Under the pieces are notes generated by a model. The model was given only the letters and a program-made list of their open reading frames with translations, was not told where the DNA came from and searched no databases. From NCBI GenBank assembly GCA_954871525.1, contig OX940872.1:23221746-23285745 (forward strand): a stretch of 64,000 nt of DNA, in the 5' to 3' direction. Of the stretch, positions 1-14,119 are shown one piece after another; the first letter of the stretch is position 1, and every line of letters begins with the position of its first letter. Source of the stretch: Parietaria judaica (taxonomy: Eukaryota > Streptophyta > Magnoliopsida > Rosales > Urticaceae). A program made the position numbers and the translations under genes.

Positions 1-168
1 ACGTACATTAATATATACACTTAGTTGCTCTGTTTAACAAATATGAGAAAGATGAATGACTTAGTTCTTTAAGCATATGGAAATGTACTAATGCACGACT
101 AATCTACCCTTAACAGAAAACAAAAATACCTAAGTGAATGCTGATAAGGGTCTCGGTGTTGGGTTTAG
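1..168 (+). other. Intron of the CFM3-like gene (3' part)
   Basis: AT-rich sequence ending in a pyrimidine-rich stretch and an AG at 167-168, directly before the first recognisable CRM coding exon. No other feature is seen. The exons and start codon of this gene lie left of the window. Confidence 0.6.
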
Positions 169-2442
169 ACTTTGACAGGTGGCGTGCTTCTCTCGCGGAA
201 CAAGGACTTCCTGGTCTTTTACCGGGGAAAGAATTTCCTATCGGAAAAAGTGACCGAGGTATTGATGGAACGGGAGAGATTGGCGGAGTCAATGCAAGAT
301 GAGGAGGAGCAAGCTCGCTTGAGAGCCTCCGCCATTATCACTCCACAGACAGAGTTGGCCCCGCAATCTGCAGCCACCGGTACACTCGAAGAAACAATCG
401 AAGCGGACGCTAAGTGGGGGAAAAAGTTCGATAAGAGTCACAAGAAAAAAATCATGCGCGAAGCAGATGTAATGAGGCACGCCGGGTTGGTTCGGAAGCT
501 CGAAAGGAATCTTGATATCGTAAGTTCGTTTCACCAATTATCATTTTTTTTGTTGTTGAATTTACGAGAAAATATTAGTACATGAGTAATTCCGTCGAAA
601 ATTTTACCCAGGATTGAGATCTCGTGACGGGAGCCGTGGTAACGGCTCGGAAAACACTGATCTCGCACAAACCCTAATCTTCCCTCGCTTCAGAGATTAG
701 GATAATTTTTTTTAATATGATCTTCGTATATGAGAAAGACAAATCTATATTTTAGGTCATCAATTATAACCGGGTTTATGTTTAGAAAGGACTTCTCTAA
801 TTCAAATAAACTTAAATGCTGAAATAATGCAAATTAGACTTAATTTATGTAAAAATAAATAAACGTAGCTTGGCCTGTCACCCGAGCGGTTTGGGGCCTG
901 CCCATCCCGATCACGTGTTAAAATTCCTTCTCTGTAAGTCTTATCGAAGAATATGAAGTCATAATCTTTAAAATACATATCCTTCTTTCCTTACCCAGAT
1001 GCCGTGAATTCTCGCGCTTTATATTGCTTTAAAGCTCGAGTATTCCTCCATTAACTTAATCGGGTTTTTCATCAGGCGGAAAGAAAATTAATGAAAGCCG
1101 AGCGATCCTTAGCCAAGGTGGAGGTGTCTTTGCAGCCATCAACCCAACAAGCTGACCCCGAAAGCATAACCGACGAGGAGAGGTTCATGTTCCGTAAGCT
1201 CGGGTTGAGGATGAAAGCCTTCTTACTTCTTGGTAAAACAACAGTGAATCTAAACCTTGTGAAACACATATTTCCTATATTTTATATAAATCACTCACGC
1301 TTATTAATTGATTTTTTGAATATAGGAAGACGAGGGGTATTTGACGGTACGGTGGAGAATATGCATTTGCACTGGAAGTACCGGGAACTGGTTAAGGTGG
1401 TCGTCAATGCTAAAACTTTTGAACAGGTCAAGAAAGTTGCTTTAGCTCTCGAAGCTGAGAGCGGGGGAGTTTTGGTTTCGGTAGATAGGATTAACAGAAA
1501 GAAATTCGCCATAGTTGTGTTCCGGGGAAGAGATTATAAGCGACCTTCCATGTTGAGGCCAAAGAATCTCTTAACGAAGAGGAAGGCGTTGGCCCGTTCG
1601 ATCGAGATTCAGAGGCAACAGGTATTTATCTGCGAAGTTTTTTGTTTTTTTTTTTATCATCACCGAGATAGATTATCGAAGGAATATGGACAATCGGTTT
1701 AACTCTTTATTGATAAACGTAACCATGGTCTTTAATTCGAGAGTAAGACCAGGAAACTGCCCCAATAATTGTTTGATAGGAAACTCCACTAATAAAAAAC
1801 GTGACGGCTAAACCTAGAGTAGGCGCGTATAAATATTATTAGAAATTTTAATCTCATTTTAATGATGATTTTCGTACTAATGATATTTCTCTTTCTGAAA
1901 CAGGCTCTTCTCAAACACATGTCTGTGGTACAGACTAAAGTCGACAAACTCCGATCCGAACTCGTACGGAATTTATCTCGGTTTTTTATCATACTGTTTT
2001 GTCTCTATAAAGTTGGCTATACACCGATAAATACATATCTAAAATCGGTTTTTATGTTATGGTTTGAAGGAGCAAATGGACATGATTAAGGACCGAGGTG
2101 ACGATACGTTTTACGACAGACTAGATTCTGCCTACGGCACTTCAGACGAGGAGACCGATGATCAGTCCGAGGTTTTTGTTCATTCCATCAAATTTTTTGA
2201 ATCTACTGTTTTACCCTGTAATTGAAAACCTATATCACATTCTTTTTACCTTTCTTCCATAGGACGACGAGGAGGACGAGGCCTATCTCGAAACCTATGA
2301 AGATGAAGGTGAAGATGAAACCAATGACTCGATTCGGAATCTCTACGATGATACGGATCTCTCTCACGACGAGAAGAACTTTGGGCTCGAAACAGACTCG
2401 GACAATCCGGAGTTTTACTCGCGTAACCAATATGATATATGA
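169..2442 (+). CDS. CFM3: CRM-domain group II intron splicing factor, CFM3-like (3' part)
   Basis: Six exons give the last 381 residues: 169-519, 1076-1232, 1326-1621, 1904-1963, 2070-2171 and 2263-2442 (TGA). All junctions are GT-AG and keep frame. Exon 1 encodes the end of one CRM domain ([20 protein letters not shown]). Exons 2-3 encode a further complete CRM domain, with the conserved [11 protein letters not shown] and [21 protein letters not shown] basic linker, a short coiled segment ([16 protein letters not shown]) and a very acidic tail rich in D and E follow. CRM proteins bind RNA and, in the CFM3 subfamily, support splicing of chloroplast group II introns with CRS2/CAF partners. The placement as third CRM domain and the CFM3 name rest on recalled family layout; CFM2 has four CRM domains and is the main alternative. 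The plastid transit peptide is outside the window. Confidence 0.88.
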
Positions 2443-3515
2443 AATTTCGGCATGTAAGACCTTTGTATATTTCATGTAGTTGAATTTATTGATGTATAAT
2501 CTTATTTACTTTATTCGTTTCATAGGTACTTGTAAAAATGAGAATTTTCGACTTGTTTTACTGTCATGAAAAACTAAATGTTAATAAAGAAAAGTATAGT
2601 ATATTTAATAAATTAATCAAACAGTAATATTTATCAAATTGTCACATTTTTAATCTAGTATCATATTTAGAGAATTACGGTATCTAAAAGCTTTTAGACG
2701 GCACTTCATATTTATTTTAATAAATATTCAAAATCGTAAAATAATTATTTTCGATTGATTTTGTGTAATGTGTCTCTTCTTATGTTATGTCATGAAATCA
2801 CAAAATACGGACAATGAGTGTTAATTTAAAGTAAACGTATAAAATAAAATAAGAAAGATTAACATTAACCAAGACACATGGAAAGTAACTATTAAGAAAC
2901 ACAAATTTCACGGGTTTGGGTTCTAATTTAGAGCAATCAAAAGCTTTGGAATATGCCGCATTATTTTTAAATAATTTAGATTTGCAAACGTGACCGAAAT
3001 AAATCCTAAAACACGGGGTTTCACAAAAATTAGGGTCGAGCTCGGTTTTTAAAAGGCAAGTAAACCGGAATCCCACTAAAAATGATTTAGTGATTGCAGC
3101 CAGCTTAAAAAACGATCTAGTGACATTGTTTCTCAGGGCCGAAACAATAAATTCTTTTGAGTCCGAAATAAGGAATTCCTTAGATATGATGAAAAATGGT
3201 CCGCGCGTGAAAAGAACGAGAAAGCGAGAATAAAATTACGTAGTTTTGCCATTAAACTTCATGGGCTGATCGGGGGCATTCTCACAAGTTATTGAATTTC
3301 AGTGGCAACTGCACACCTACCGACCAATTCGGAGGACCTGTTTGCTATATACAGAAATAAGTAAAATTTGTGGTGTGAATAGATTCCAACCACTGGGTCC
3401 CACTGCACACGTAACTCTATTTCGGCGGGTCAGAAAGTCAACGAAATCGCCAACTGAAACCTTTTGACACTAAAATTCTGTCCTCTCTTGACCTTGAAAA
3501 TTCAACACATTACCT
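2443..3515. other. 3' UTR and intergenic spacer
   Basis: Starts with the 3' UTR of the CFM3-like gene. The rest is AT-rich and without a supportable ORF. Several TTGAC/GTCAA cores (W-box-like) lie at about 3430-3490, upstream of the bHLH gene; they are short and may be chance. Confidence 0.5.
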
Positions 3516-3547
3516 CACGTGGTATATATATATAGATATATATATTA
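3516..3547 (+). promoter_or_regulatory. Core promoter of the bHLH gene: G-box and TATA
   Basis: A perfect CACGTG G-box at 3516-3521 runs straight into an extended TATA stretch at 3522-3547. The start codon lies about 80 bp downstream, leaving room for a short leader. A G-box is itself a bHLH/bZIP target, so self- or cross-regulation is possible; that is inference. Confidence 0.55.
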
Positions 3548-3625
3548 CAAGAGACAGTTGTATATAACACACTATAACCGCTCAAACTGAATTTGAACCA
3601 AACCCAGAAACCGATCGCCCACAAA

Positions 3626-5747
3626 ATGGACAATACTTTTCCGGACAACACGAGCTACCGGAACGACTCCGAGCTCGAGAGAGAGAGGAGTTTCCGGCAC
3701 ATGATCAACGAGAGAGGAAGACGGGAAAAGGAGAAGCAGAGCTACTTCACGCTCCACTCGCTGCTTCCGACGGGAACCAAGGTGTTCTCCGAAAATCCAC
3801 GGGTCGATAATCTAAATGTTTTTTCGACGGGTTTTTCAACCGTTAAGTTACACAATATATTTCACTTGTTATTTATTTTTTTCCTACGGATTTCTCAGTC
3901 ACTGAGATGATCCGTGACGGATTATTCAGTCACGAATTTCACGCCGTGATATTTTTTCGGATCGTTTTACCATTCATTCTGTTCTCGTAAACATAGCGAT
4001 TGAATTTCCGGTCACCAATTCGGTGCTGTTTGCAGAGTGATAAGAACTCGATCGTCCATATCGCGGCCGAGAGGATAGGCCAGATGGAGAGCTGCCGGGA
4101 GAGGCTGAGGCAGCGAAGAGTGGAGCTCGAGGCGGCACTGGCTGAGCGGAGAAGTGGCGATGAGGGACGGGAGTTGACTTTGGTTAAAGTCAAACTGGCT
4201 GACCCCATTTCAGGTATTGAGTCTATGGTCGAAGTGCTGAACTGCTTGAAGGATATGGGGTTGAAGACGAGGAATATCCGCTCCGTTTTCGCAGAAGCCG
4301 AGTTCTCGGCCGAGATAGAGTTCGAAACCGAGGTATACTCCGTCGCTTGATCTTGGCTTCATGATTTTATTTTACTTTTGTTTAATACTGCATTTTGTTG
4401 ATTATATTCTTAGCTTCATTGCCCTTTTTCTTAACTTAGAATACCAAATAAAGTAAAATAAAAAATAAATTATTAATAGTTTCAAATGTTGACTAAGACA
4501 CGTGTCACTCACAACCCGTGCACTTTGAGGCTCCATTTTTTAACAAAGTTTCTTCATTAAAAAACGGAACTCAAATTTTTCTAAGAAGGCTCGAAAATTT
4601 AAAGAAAAATCATTGTTATAAATATGTAAGTGTATTAAAAAATGGGACATAATTTAGAGTAAAACCTTTTCTTAGAGGAGAGAGTAGAACCTGCATTGAG
4701 AACTAGCATTAATCAGTTTTGGTGTTGAGAACCAAAACGAGTTTAACAAACGGAAAATTCGTTTACTTGTTATAATTTTTTTATATATAAATCAGCAAAA
4801 AAAATCTAGATTTACCGAATACCAATACTAAATACCATTTTTTACCGGTACTTTATACATGAAAAGCTTATTTTTACAACAACAACAACAAAAAATACTT
4901 CTTTTTTTAACTTGTGTCGAGAAGTGGGTGTCATTTTCTTAATGGCACTGTCTGGTATAACTTTGTTTTTTTTAATACTATTAGTTTAATTTTTGAAAAG
5001 AAAAAAAAAATTGAAAAAAAAAAGACTAACAAATGTTTGATATATTTTTATAAAACAATTGTTGTTACTAACAAAAGTTGCAGCATTTGGTAAAAAAGAC
5101 TAAAATAGACTAAAAAAATTATTTTCGTTTTAAAAAAGAAATCTACGAATCCAAGCTTTTTATAACTCATGTACAAAAATCTAAAATCTTTTTTTTGTGA
5201 TTTTTTATAATAAAAAAAACGATTTTGCCAAACACATGAAAAGTAATTTAATTTATTCTTAAAAAAAAGTCTATTAAGTTATGCCAATATTGAATAATTG
5301 ATCACTATTATCCATATTAGACCTAGAATTTATGATTTAGTACATGCCAAAAGAGGAACAATTGATGTCTTGTAGAATCTTCAAATAGAAAGACAAATAC
5401 TACTAATAAACTATTTTGGAGTATAAATAATTTAGACATAAAATGAGCTACTTTAAGCATGAAAGCGACTTGTTGAAATATTATAGTACTAGGGACAATA
5501 ATGTGATCAAACCCAAACTACAAATATTATATTTTTCTAAGTTGAAAATTACTTCAAAAGCGCGGGCTTAATTGCTAATCAATAATATAATCTAAATAGG
5601 ACTAAAAGCACGCATAAATTGTAATATTATACTAAATTAATTGGCGTTTTTTATTACTATTATTTGTAGGTGAATGCTAAGGAGATTGAGGAGACTATGC
5701 AATTGAAATTATTCGAAGCAGATTTGAAGCTTCTCTCTCACTTCTAG
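3626..5747 (+). CDS. BHLH92: bHLH transcription factor, bHLH92-like
   Basis: Three exons, 3626-3781, 4036-4332 and 5670-5747 (TAG), give 176 residues. The basic region at residues 21-36 (RSFRHMINERGRREKE) keeps the H25-E29-R33 triad used for E-box/G-box contact. Helix 1 is YFTLHSLLP. The loop and helix 2 follow across the first intron (SDKNSIVHIAAERIGQM), then a leucine/arginine-rich coiled segment and a C-terminal ACT-like region (LTLVKVKLADPISG). The ATG chosen is the first Met in frame before an acidic N-terminus and lies about 80 bp after the TATA box. Intron position within the bHLH and the sequence around NSIV suggest the stress-related bHLH92 group; exact orthology needs a tree. Intron 2 (1.3 kb) is AT-rich and holds nothing recognisable. 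Confidence 0.85.
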
Positions 5748-6430
5748 GAATCTCGTCATTATATTACAATATTGTTTTTCTTTATTTGAAAAAAAAATAT
5801 AAATAATATCGGGCAGTTATGAAATAGTCCATTTTGGCACCACCATGAGGTTATTTTATCCAACAAATCCCAATTGGAATTGGGATTGGATCTAGATGGG
5901 CCCTCGTGAATTAAATGTGTTTTAATTCACGGCATTGATTAGAGAATTATATATAATAAATAGAGTTGACTTATTTAACGAATCAAGCTATTAATTACAT
6001 ATATCCCTACCTTTATATAAATGAGATCTTTCATAAAAGGGAGCTTACCGATTATACAAGATACACATTAATGAGTGTATAATCTCCCCTCTCTATATAA
6101 GACAGAGAATAAGACCGTAACACTAACACAAGTTAAGAGAGGTCGAATTCTACTATTCCCGAGAGTCCTTGTCCGTTTCCAATCGCCGATTAGGAACTAA
6201 TATTCCGATTCGGTGATTTCCGCTCTAGAGAGAAGTTCCGTTAGCGACGTGGTGAACTACGTAGAGGCCAAACACTTGAGCGACTCGTGATCTCCTTGAA
6301 AGCGTGGTGGTGAAGGTGACGGCATGAAGGCAATTCTCCGACGAGCACTCGGAGATCCGGTTATTGAAGTATCAAAGTAAACGCTAGAGAAATCGTATTT
6401 ATCTAGATCTGTGTTTTTTAGGATTCTCCA
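5748..6430 (+). mobile_element. LTR-retrotransposon remnant, possibly copia
   Basis: After the bHLH stop the sequence becomes LTR-like: a TATATAAG box at about 6094, then a GC-richer leader with gagagtccttgtccgtttcc and a run resembling the end of copia LTRs. No partner LTR, PBS or coding sequence is seen, so this is at best a fragment. Boundaries are approximate. It may overlap the bHLH 3' UTR at its left end. Confidence 0.35.
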
Positions 6431-6566
6431 AAATTTCCACTTCCAGAAATGAGAATATCTTGAAAAAACCCAGAGTAACACGCCACTAAAGCTTAATTGG
6501 AAGCATATATATTTCTCGACGGATGTCGTATAAAGGAGGGACCAATAGAACATATTTTTCTTATAA

Positions 6567-7033
6567 GGGATAATAGCGGCATAAGTCCTCAACCTTTACT
6601 CAACTGGGGCGGCATAGCCCTAACCTCATTTAATAGCGGTATAAGTACCAAAAGATGATTTTCGTCCATATTTGACTAACGGAAGTAGTCAACGTTTGCG
6701 TGGTCAGCTTCTCGTCAACGTGGACGCCACATAGTCCGACATGTCACCATACATGTCATCCTCGCGTCATCAAATTTAATGCAAAATTAATTGAATCCCT
6801 CCATCACCCTTAATTTTGCATTAAATTTGATGACACGAGGATGACGTGTATGGTGACATGTCGAATTACGTGGCGTCCACGTTGACGAGAAGCTGACCGC
6901 GCAAACGTTGACTACTTCTGTTAGTCAAATATGGACGGAAATCATCTTTTGGTACTTATACCGCTATTAAATGGGGTTGGGGCTATGCCGCCCCAGTTGA
7001 GTAAAGGTTGAGGACTTATGCCGCTATTATCCC
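6567..7033. mobile_element. Mutator-type foldback MITE (467 bp)
   Basis: Almost the whole element is one palindrome: the left arm (from GGGATAATAGCGGCATAAG) is matched by its reverse complement in the right arm (to ATGCCGCTATTATCCC), with a short centre near 6800. It is flanked by 9-bp duplications, TTCTTATAA (6558-6566) and ATCTTATAA (7034-7042), 8 of 9 identical. A 9-bp duplication with long terminal inverted repeats is the signature of Mutator-like elements. There is no coding capacity, so mobilisation would need a transposase elsewhere. Confidence 0.85.
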
Positions 7034-7060
7034 ATCTTATAATAATGTAGTTTATTAAAA

Positions 7061-8846
7061 GCGTAAACTGCGGCTGAAATACCTAATGTTTAATTTTTTT
7101 AATTATGTACCCAAAGTTTTTTTTTTGTGGCTATAATACCCAAAGTTTATTCCGTTAATGCCAAATGTACCCACCGTTAAATCTCTGTTATTTTTCCCGC
7201 GGCTAAAATACCCAATGTTTCATTTTTTTTTTTAATTATGTACCCAATTTTTTTTTTTGGTGGGTATAATACCCGCGTGGCATTTTTTTAATAGAGGTTT
7301 AGGGTTTAATAGACAATTTATAATATCGTTTATAAATATTTATATACGCATTTTATAGATTGTGTAATATATAATATATCTAGCATAATGTTATTTTATA
7401 TGCTATAATTTTATTTCAATCTATTAATTATGAACAGTGGCGTAGCTAGACTTTCGATTGAGGCGATGCACAAAAAAAAAAATCTACTCTATATTAATTT
7501 TTATTTTTTTACAAATAGACAGTTCTTCTAAACATAGAATATGTGAATGTAAAATATAAATCTATATAAATCTTGATATTGTAACTGTTTTAACTTTTAA
7601 TCTCATGACCTAATAGAGTTGCACTCTAATTTTTTTATTTATTTATTCCTTCATATCTGAAACGAAAATAAAATAATATGTTGATTAATCATGCTCAGTT
7701 TACAGTTATGGAAACTAGTTTTTATAAGATTTAAAAAATTGTATGGCGAGGTTTATTTGACAAAAAAAAATTGAGCAATATTATCACTTTTATTAAAATA
7801 ACTTCTTATAGTTCTAGTGCTTGTATTAATTACATTGTAATTGTCATAACTTATAAGTGCAACTTTGATTAACACGTGGAGTAATAAAATGACAAATGGC
7901 GTCACTAATTATAATAAATAAATAAAAATTATTTCCTATATTATAAGCTTTGCGACACTATCACTTATTTTTACTTTTGTTTCTCTCACAAACGAATAAC
8001 AAAATTCATACATACCAAACTATTTTTTTTTTTTTGGCAATTGAGTCGTAGCACGTGCTGTATGCTGGTGATGAAGTTCCTCCGCCAGTGATTATATATA
8101 TTTACATGTAATGTTATTTTATTATATTTTTTACATGTTTTATTATATAGTTGTAATTGAATTTTACATGTTACATTTTATAAATTATATAATTTATAAA
8201 TGTTACATATAAATTATCTACTTGTTATATTATTTAAAAATATAATATTACTTCATTCACTTTAATATGGATAATTTGTATTTAATTAAATTTTATGACA
8301 CTTTAACATGTCACAATTTTAAGTCTAATTATATGTTAAATGTAACATTTTTGCATGTTACAATATATGTAAACTTGTTTTATATATATAAAAAAAAAAA
8401 TGTCGATTACCACAGCATTATATGAAGGTGGACGGGGGGCTCAGTGTGTCTGCGGGTTCAAGGAGGGCGTGTGATCGAAACCCCTGTACGCTTTTAATTT
8501 TGTGTCTCAGTGAGAGAGAGAGTCTAGGCCCTGTAAATATATATATGCCATGCAGACGAAATAAGAAAAATTTAACGGTAGATACGTTTCGCGTTAACGG
8601 AATAAACATTGGGTATTATAGTCACAGAAAAAAAAAAACTTTGGGTACATCATTAAAAAAATTGAAACATTGGGTATTTTAGCCGCAGTTTACCCTTATA
8701 ATATATGCCACGCGGGCGAAATAACGGAGATTTAACGGTGGGTACGTTTGGCGTTAACGGAATAAACTTTGGGCCACCAAAAAAAAACTTTAGGTATAGA
8801 ATTAAAAAAAAATTGAAACATTAGGTATTTTAGCCGCAGTTTACCC
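7061..8846. mobile_element. Mutator-type non-autonomous element with duplicated long TIRs
   Basis: The ends are GTAAACTGCGGCTGAAATACC on the left and its near reverse complement (to GCAGTTTACCC) on the right. The TIRs span roughly 7061-7300 and 8560-8846. Each arm contains the terminal module twice (a second right-end module stops at about 8692), so the ends were internally duplicated. Flanks are TTATTAAAA (7052-7060) and TTATAAAAA (8847-8855), 8 of 9 identical. The 1.25 kb interior is AT-rich and has no transposase. A CAGTGGCGTAGCTAG stretch near 7436 resembles a hAT end but has no partner. Confidence 0.75.
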
Positions 8847-9049
8847 TTATAAAAAATATATGACATAGTATTTGTCGAGAGTTCCTCAGTGGAATAATAT
8901 TTCCACACTAAAACTAAACCCGATTGCTCTTATGATAATATAGTTTCGTAGAAATATTATATATATTATTTGATGTTTCTCAGTACCAGAGTAAGATTGG
9001 TTACTTTTGAGTTAAATAATTTATTTATTCAACCGTGTGGTAATTTGAA

Positions 9050-9969
9050 CTCGTCAATTGACCAAGTTGCCCATTGCTAGTTGCTACACTTTCACATAAT
9101 GATTATCTAAGCTTGAATATACTTGAGTTTAACGTGTTTTATTAATTTCAGCACAAGGAAAATGCGAGGTATACACTTGTGCTGTAATATAATAATGATT
9201 AGTTTATAATGTCATGTGCACAAAACTTGTGTCATGATTTTGGTCAACGGTCAAAATTAAACCTTGACTTGACTGGCTGTGTCAAAGGGGATTCGTTATT
9301 TCGTCTATTTTTTTTGTGTGAGGAAATTTTGTCAAGAACGGTAAATAAAGAGAATTGGAGAGAAAGAAAAAAAAATTGAAGAATTATTTTAACTCGGGCT
9401 TGTTGCAATATATCTCTAAATATGATTTTTTTTTTATATATAAAAAGTTTCAAGGGTTAGTGTTGAGTGTGAAGCTTAATTTACACGGAAACGTTACTGA
9501 GACCCGATCCAGAGCAGTCAAGCTTACGCTTTATGTAGCGAGGGTATTTTAGACTTTTTCACACGGGTTATTTGCCCTAGGGTTAATTTTCGCTTATCAA
9601 GCTTGCAGCCGTCATTAGTGCGTTTCGTAGACGAATTGAGACGAGATATATGGTGTAACCAGAAACTTTGGTTGAGAAATTGACATTAGATCGAGATTTA
9701 CAAGCGTCAAGTGACCTACGTCTTACACTGGGAGTGAACTACTATAATTTTAGTGCAAATTTAAACCCCACGGTTTTCACGAAAGTTTAAATATAATCCT
9801 ATCCTAATGTGATTTCTGGCACACAAAAAAATAAAAAATAAAAAAATCTTACCCACTCTCCGATATGTAATTTTTGGTCCTATCACTACAATAAGATGAA
9901 CTAGAATTGAAGCTTCGTTCTTTCTTCTTGTAAGCTCGTCGGATTCAATATGTGTTTCATAGTTTGAAA

Positions 9970-10006
<37 letters not shown>

Positions 10007-10315
10007 GTGGCAGTTATGAAATGGTCCATTTCGGCAGTAGTTTTAGAATTTCACATTAACTGTGGCCATAATTTTCTAAGTTTTAATGATGATGTTATAG
10101 TAGAAATAGATTATAATAATTTTGAATAAATTTTCTAAGTTTTGTTAATGTCAATTGACCAGTTGCCAATCGCTATGCATATGCAATTCAGCACGAGGGA
10201 AATGTGTTGTAATATAATAATCGATTTATATTGTTGAACGTGTGCAAAAGTTTCAGTCATGATTTGTCAATCAGTCAATCTTACACGTTGACTTGAATGA
10301 CCCATTAAGCAAGTA
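9050..10315 (+). repeat. Diverged direct duplication of about 200 bp
   Basis: Sequence at about 9054-9290 recurs at about 10147-10310 in the same order: caattgaccaagttgcc, ttcagcac-agg, gtaatataataatngatt, gtgtcatgatttt, then cttgact. A third shared block, cagttatgaaatagtccatt, is at 5814 and 10012. This looks like an old local duplication with no coding content. The sequence between the copies is otherwise featureless. Confidence 0.5.
9975..10006. repeat. (TA)n microsatellite
   Basis: An uninterrupted TA dinucleotide run of about 16 units. Confidence 0.9.
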
Positions 10316-10699
10316 AGGAAATAAAATGGTGGGCAAATAGTCCAGTATCTGAGTAGAATGGAGTGTAAAAAACATAATGGTAATTAGAGGCATAAATACT
10401 CAATGTTTTGATTTTGCAGGGAAAATATTTAGTTTAATCTGACTAAAATTCTCAATGTTCACCATTTTGCTTCTCGATTTAAAATCTCATTGACTTATTA
10501 ATATTTTTTTAAGAATAAAAAATAAAAAAAATTAGAAGTGAGACGTGATCAAGGCTCCACGGCACATATCAAATTTTGTTAATCGATTGAAAAAAATGGA
10601 CGAGTTTATAAGACATAATCAAAAAAATAAACATTGGGACCCATGAAAGTGAAAATTAAAATAAAAATTACGTAACTACAAAAAGCTATAGGATTGTGA
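10316..10699. other. AT-rich intergenic, no feature
   Basis: No ORF, repeat or regulatory motif that I can support. Confidence 0.5.
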
Positions 10700-11345
10700 A
10701 CTGGATTTTGTTTTGGCCAATAAATCATTTGTCGCTATCGACGGACTAATCGTTTGCCCATGGATTTATCGATAGAAAACTATCGATGGATTAATCATTT
10801 ATCTATGGAAAATTTATAAAATATTCTCATACATATTTACACTCAAAACATAACATAACATAACATAACATAACATAACATAACACAAAAAACTAATGTC
10901 ACAAAATATAAACATAATGAAAGTCTAGTACAAAACATAACATAAACCAAGTCCCAAATTACAAAACAAATTATGTCAAACTCACAGTTTCAAAATTATA
11001 TACAATGTTATAAAATAAAATTACATCAAAAAATCGTAGAACTAGCTCAATTTAACAAAAAATTCAAAAAAAAAAAAGTAAGTTTGCCACAATAATTAGA
11101 CAATTCGGAAAAGCGTCAAATTACAAACAAAAAAATGTCAAACTCACCATTTCCAAATTATATACAATAATACAAAATGAAATTACATATTATTTTTATA
11201 AAGAAAATAAAGCTCAAATTCACAAATTTCTTAGTAAAGGGATACTTTTGTCGCAATTAAAGTGCAATTCGGAAAAACCCTATAATATCTGGAAAAAAAA
11301 AAAATCATACAATCTTATTTCATCTATATTTCATTATCAACGTCA
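10700..11345 (+). mobile_element. Degenerate, shortened hAT copy
   Basis: Starts with ataaatcatttgtcgctatc and cgacggactaatcgtttgcc, close to the left end of the intact hAT element at 46556. It then follows that element's interior (lacaaattatgtcaaactcacag-like blocks, ending near ttcatctatatttcattatc). About half the element length is missing and the terminal CAAGG is lost. A pentanucleotide run (AACAT)n sits inside at about 10847-10888. Confidence 0.6.
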
Positions 11346-12386
11346 ACATCGTTCGATAATTGAGAAAACGAAATCACAAACTTATATATATATATAATTA
11401 TATATATAATTAAAAAACAAAACAAAACAAAAAACAAAAAGCAAAAAAGAAGGGAAAATTTTGTCTCTGAAGTTCAGCTTTGGCCCTTTTCAAGGCCAGT
11501 TCTTTTTTTTCTTTTTTCTTTTTTAGCAAGATCAATGGACTTAAGAACCGGGTTGGTACGGTTTTCTCTATACAGTTAAGCTAGAATTTTGTTTTAATTG
11601 TCCCCCAAAATTTCAGCCCGGGCGTGCCGGCCTCCAGACTAGCATTTTACATATATTCCCTCTAGTTTCAGAAGAAGAAAAAAAACAGTCCTTCAATCTC
11701 CCTAATTAGCCTCCAAGGGTGAGTCGGTTTAGTCAAGTATGGTTTTGAACTAGGGTCGGAAACAGGTACGAATCGGACATTTTTCAAAAACCAGAAACTA
11801 TATCCAGATACCGGGTTTTGGAAGAAAAATAAAGTCACCACCCTCGATCCCCCGTCTAGGAAATTTGAGTTTCAACATCAAAATATTTGCCATACCAGTC
11901 ACGTAACATGCGAAGGATATAGTCAACACTCTTAACATGAATATTTTGAGTTTCCAAGCTTGAATATTTGGGTTTCAACATGAATTTTATTTTTGGCAGG
12001 CAAACCGGTCCGCCCTCTACGGCAGGCAACAACACGTGACCAAGTAACGACAAGCAACCCGCACCCACCTATCTGGTCAATCTTAACTTCACTGGCTTGG
12101 CTTGTAAGGGATACTTTCCAATGGCCTTCTTTCATTTTAAGAGCTCAAAATTCAAATCAATAGCACACCCACTGAGCTTATATCAATCACTCACAACAAG
12201 TAAACTAATCCAAAACTTCTTTTCCATAGAAAAAACAGGACTAAACAACAAGGTTTAATAGTCTAAAATAACAGTATTGGAACATTAATTGAACAACTCA
12301 ATAAGATTTAAAAATAAAACAAAAACTGGGTCCACATGGAGAGTCTTCGGTAAAATAGCAGTCCCTAAACACAGGAGAGGCCTTCT
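11346..12386. other. Intergenic spacer and RPS15 3' UTR
   Basis: AT-rich sequence with low-complexity A and T tracts. The part from about 12150 is probably the 3' UTR of the uS19 gene. Short open frames at 11856-12135 on the minus strand have no recognisable family or codon signal. Confidence 0.5.
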
Positions 12387-13994
<1,608 letters not shown>

Positions 13995-14079
13995 GATTGC
14001 TGGTTATGGTGGAGCTTGGGTGGCGAAACCCTAGAGTGGCGAGGACGAAGAGAGCTGGAAATCTGAGCGCCGCAGAGAA

Positions 14080-14119
14080 CTAGGGTTTCTGAGAATTGGA
14101 ACCCTAGAAAGCTTAAATA
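14080..14119 (-). promoter_or_regulatory. RPS15 promoter: telo-box and TATA-like site
   Basis: On the minus strand, AAACCCTAG at 14088-14080 is a telo-box-type element typical of plant translation genes. A second ACCCTAG-type copy lies nearby (14101-14106, plus-strand orientation), as does AAACCCTAG at 14027-14035 on the plus strand. TATTTAAG at about 14119-14112 is a candidate TATA site. The leader would be roughly 90-100 bp. Confidence 0.5.

Noticed and set aside
870..930. tRNA-derived SINE suggested by ggcctgtcacccgagcgg, and B-box-like gggttcgatcc near 49830 (minus)
   Set aside because: Neither place has both A and B boxes at proper spacing, a tail or flanking duplications.
11856..12135. 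Two overlapping minus-strand frames of about 70 codons
   Set aside because: They lie in the RPS15 downstream spacer, disagree in frame and resemble no protein.
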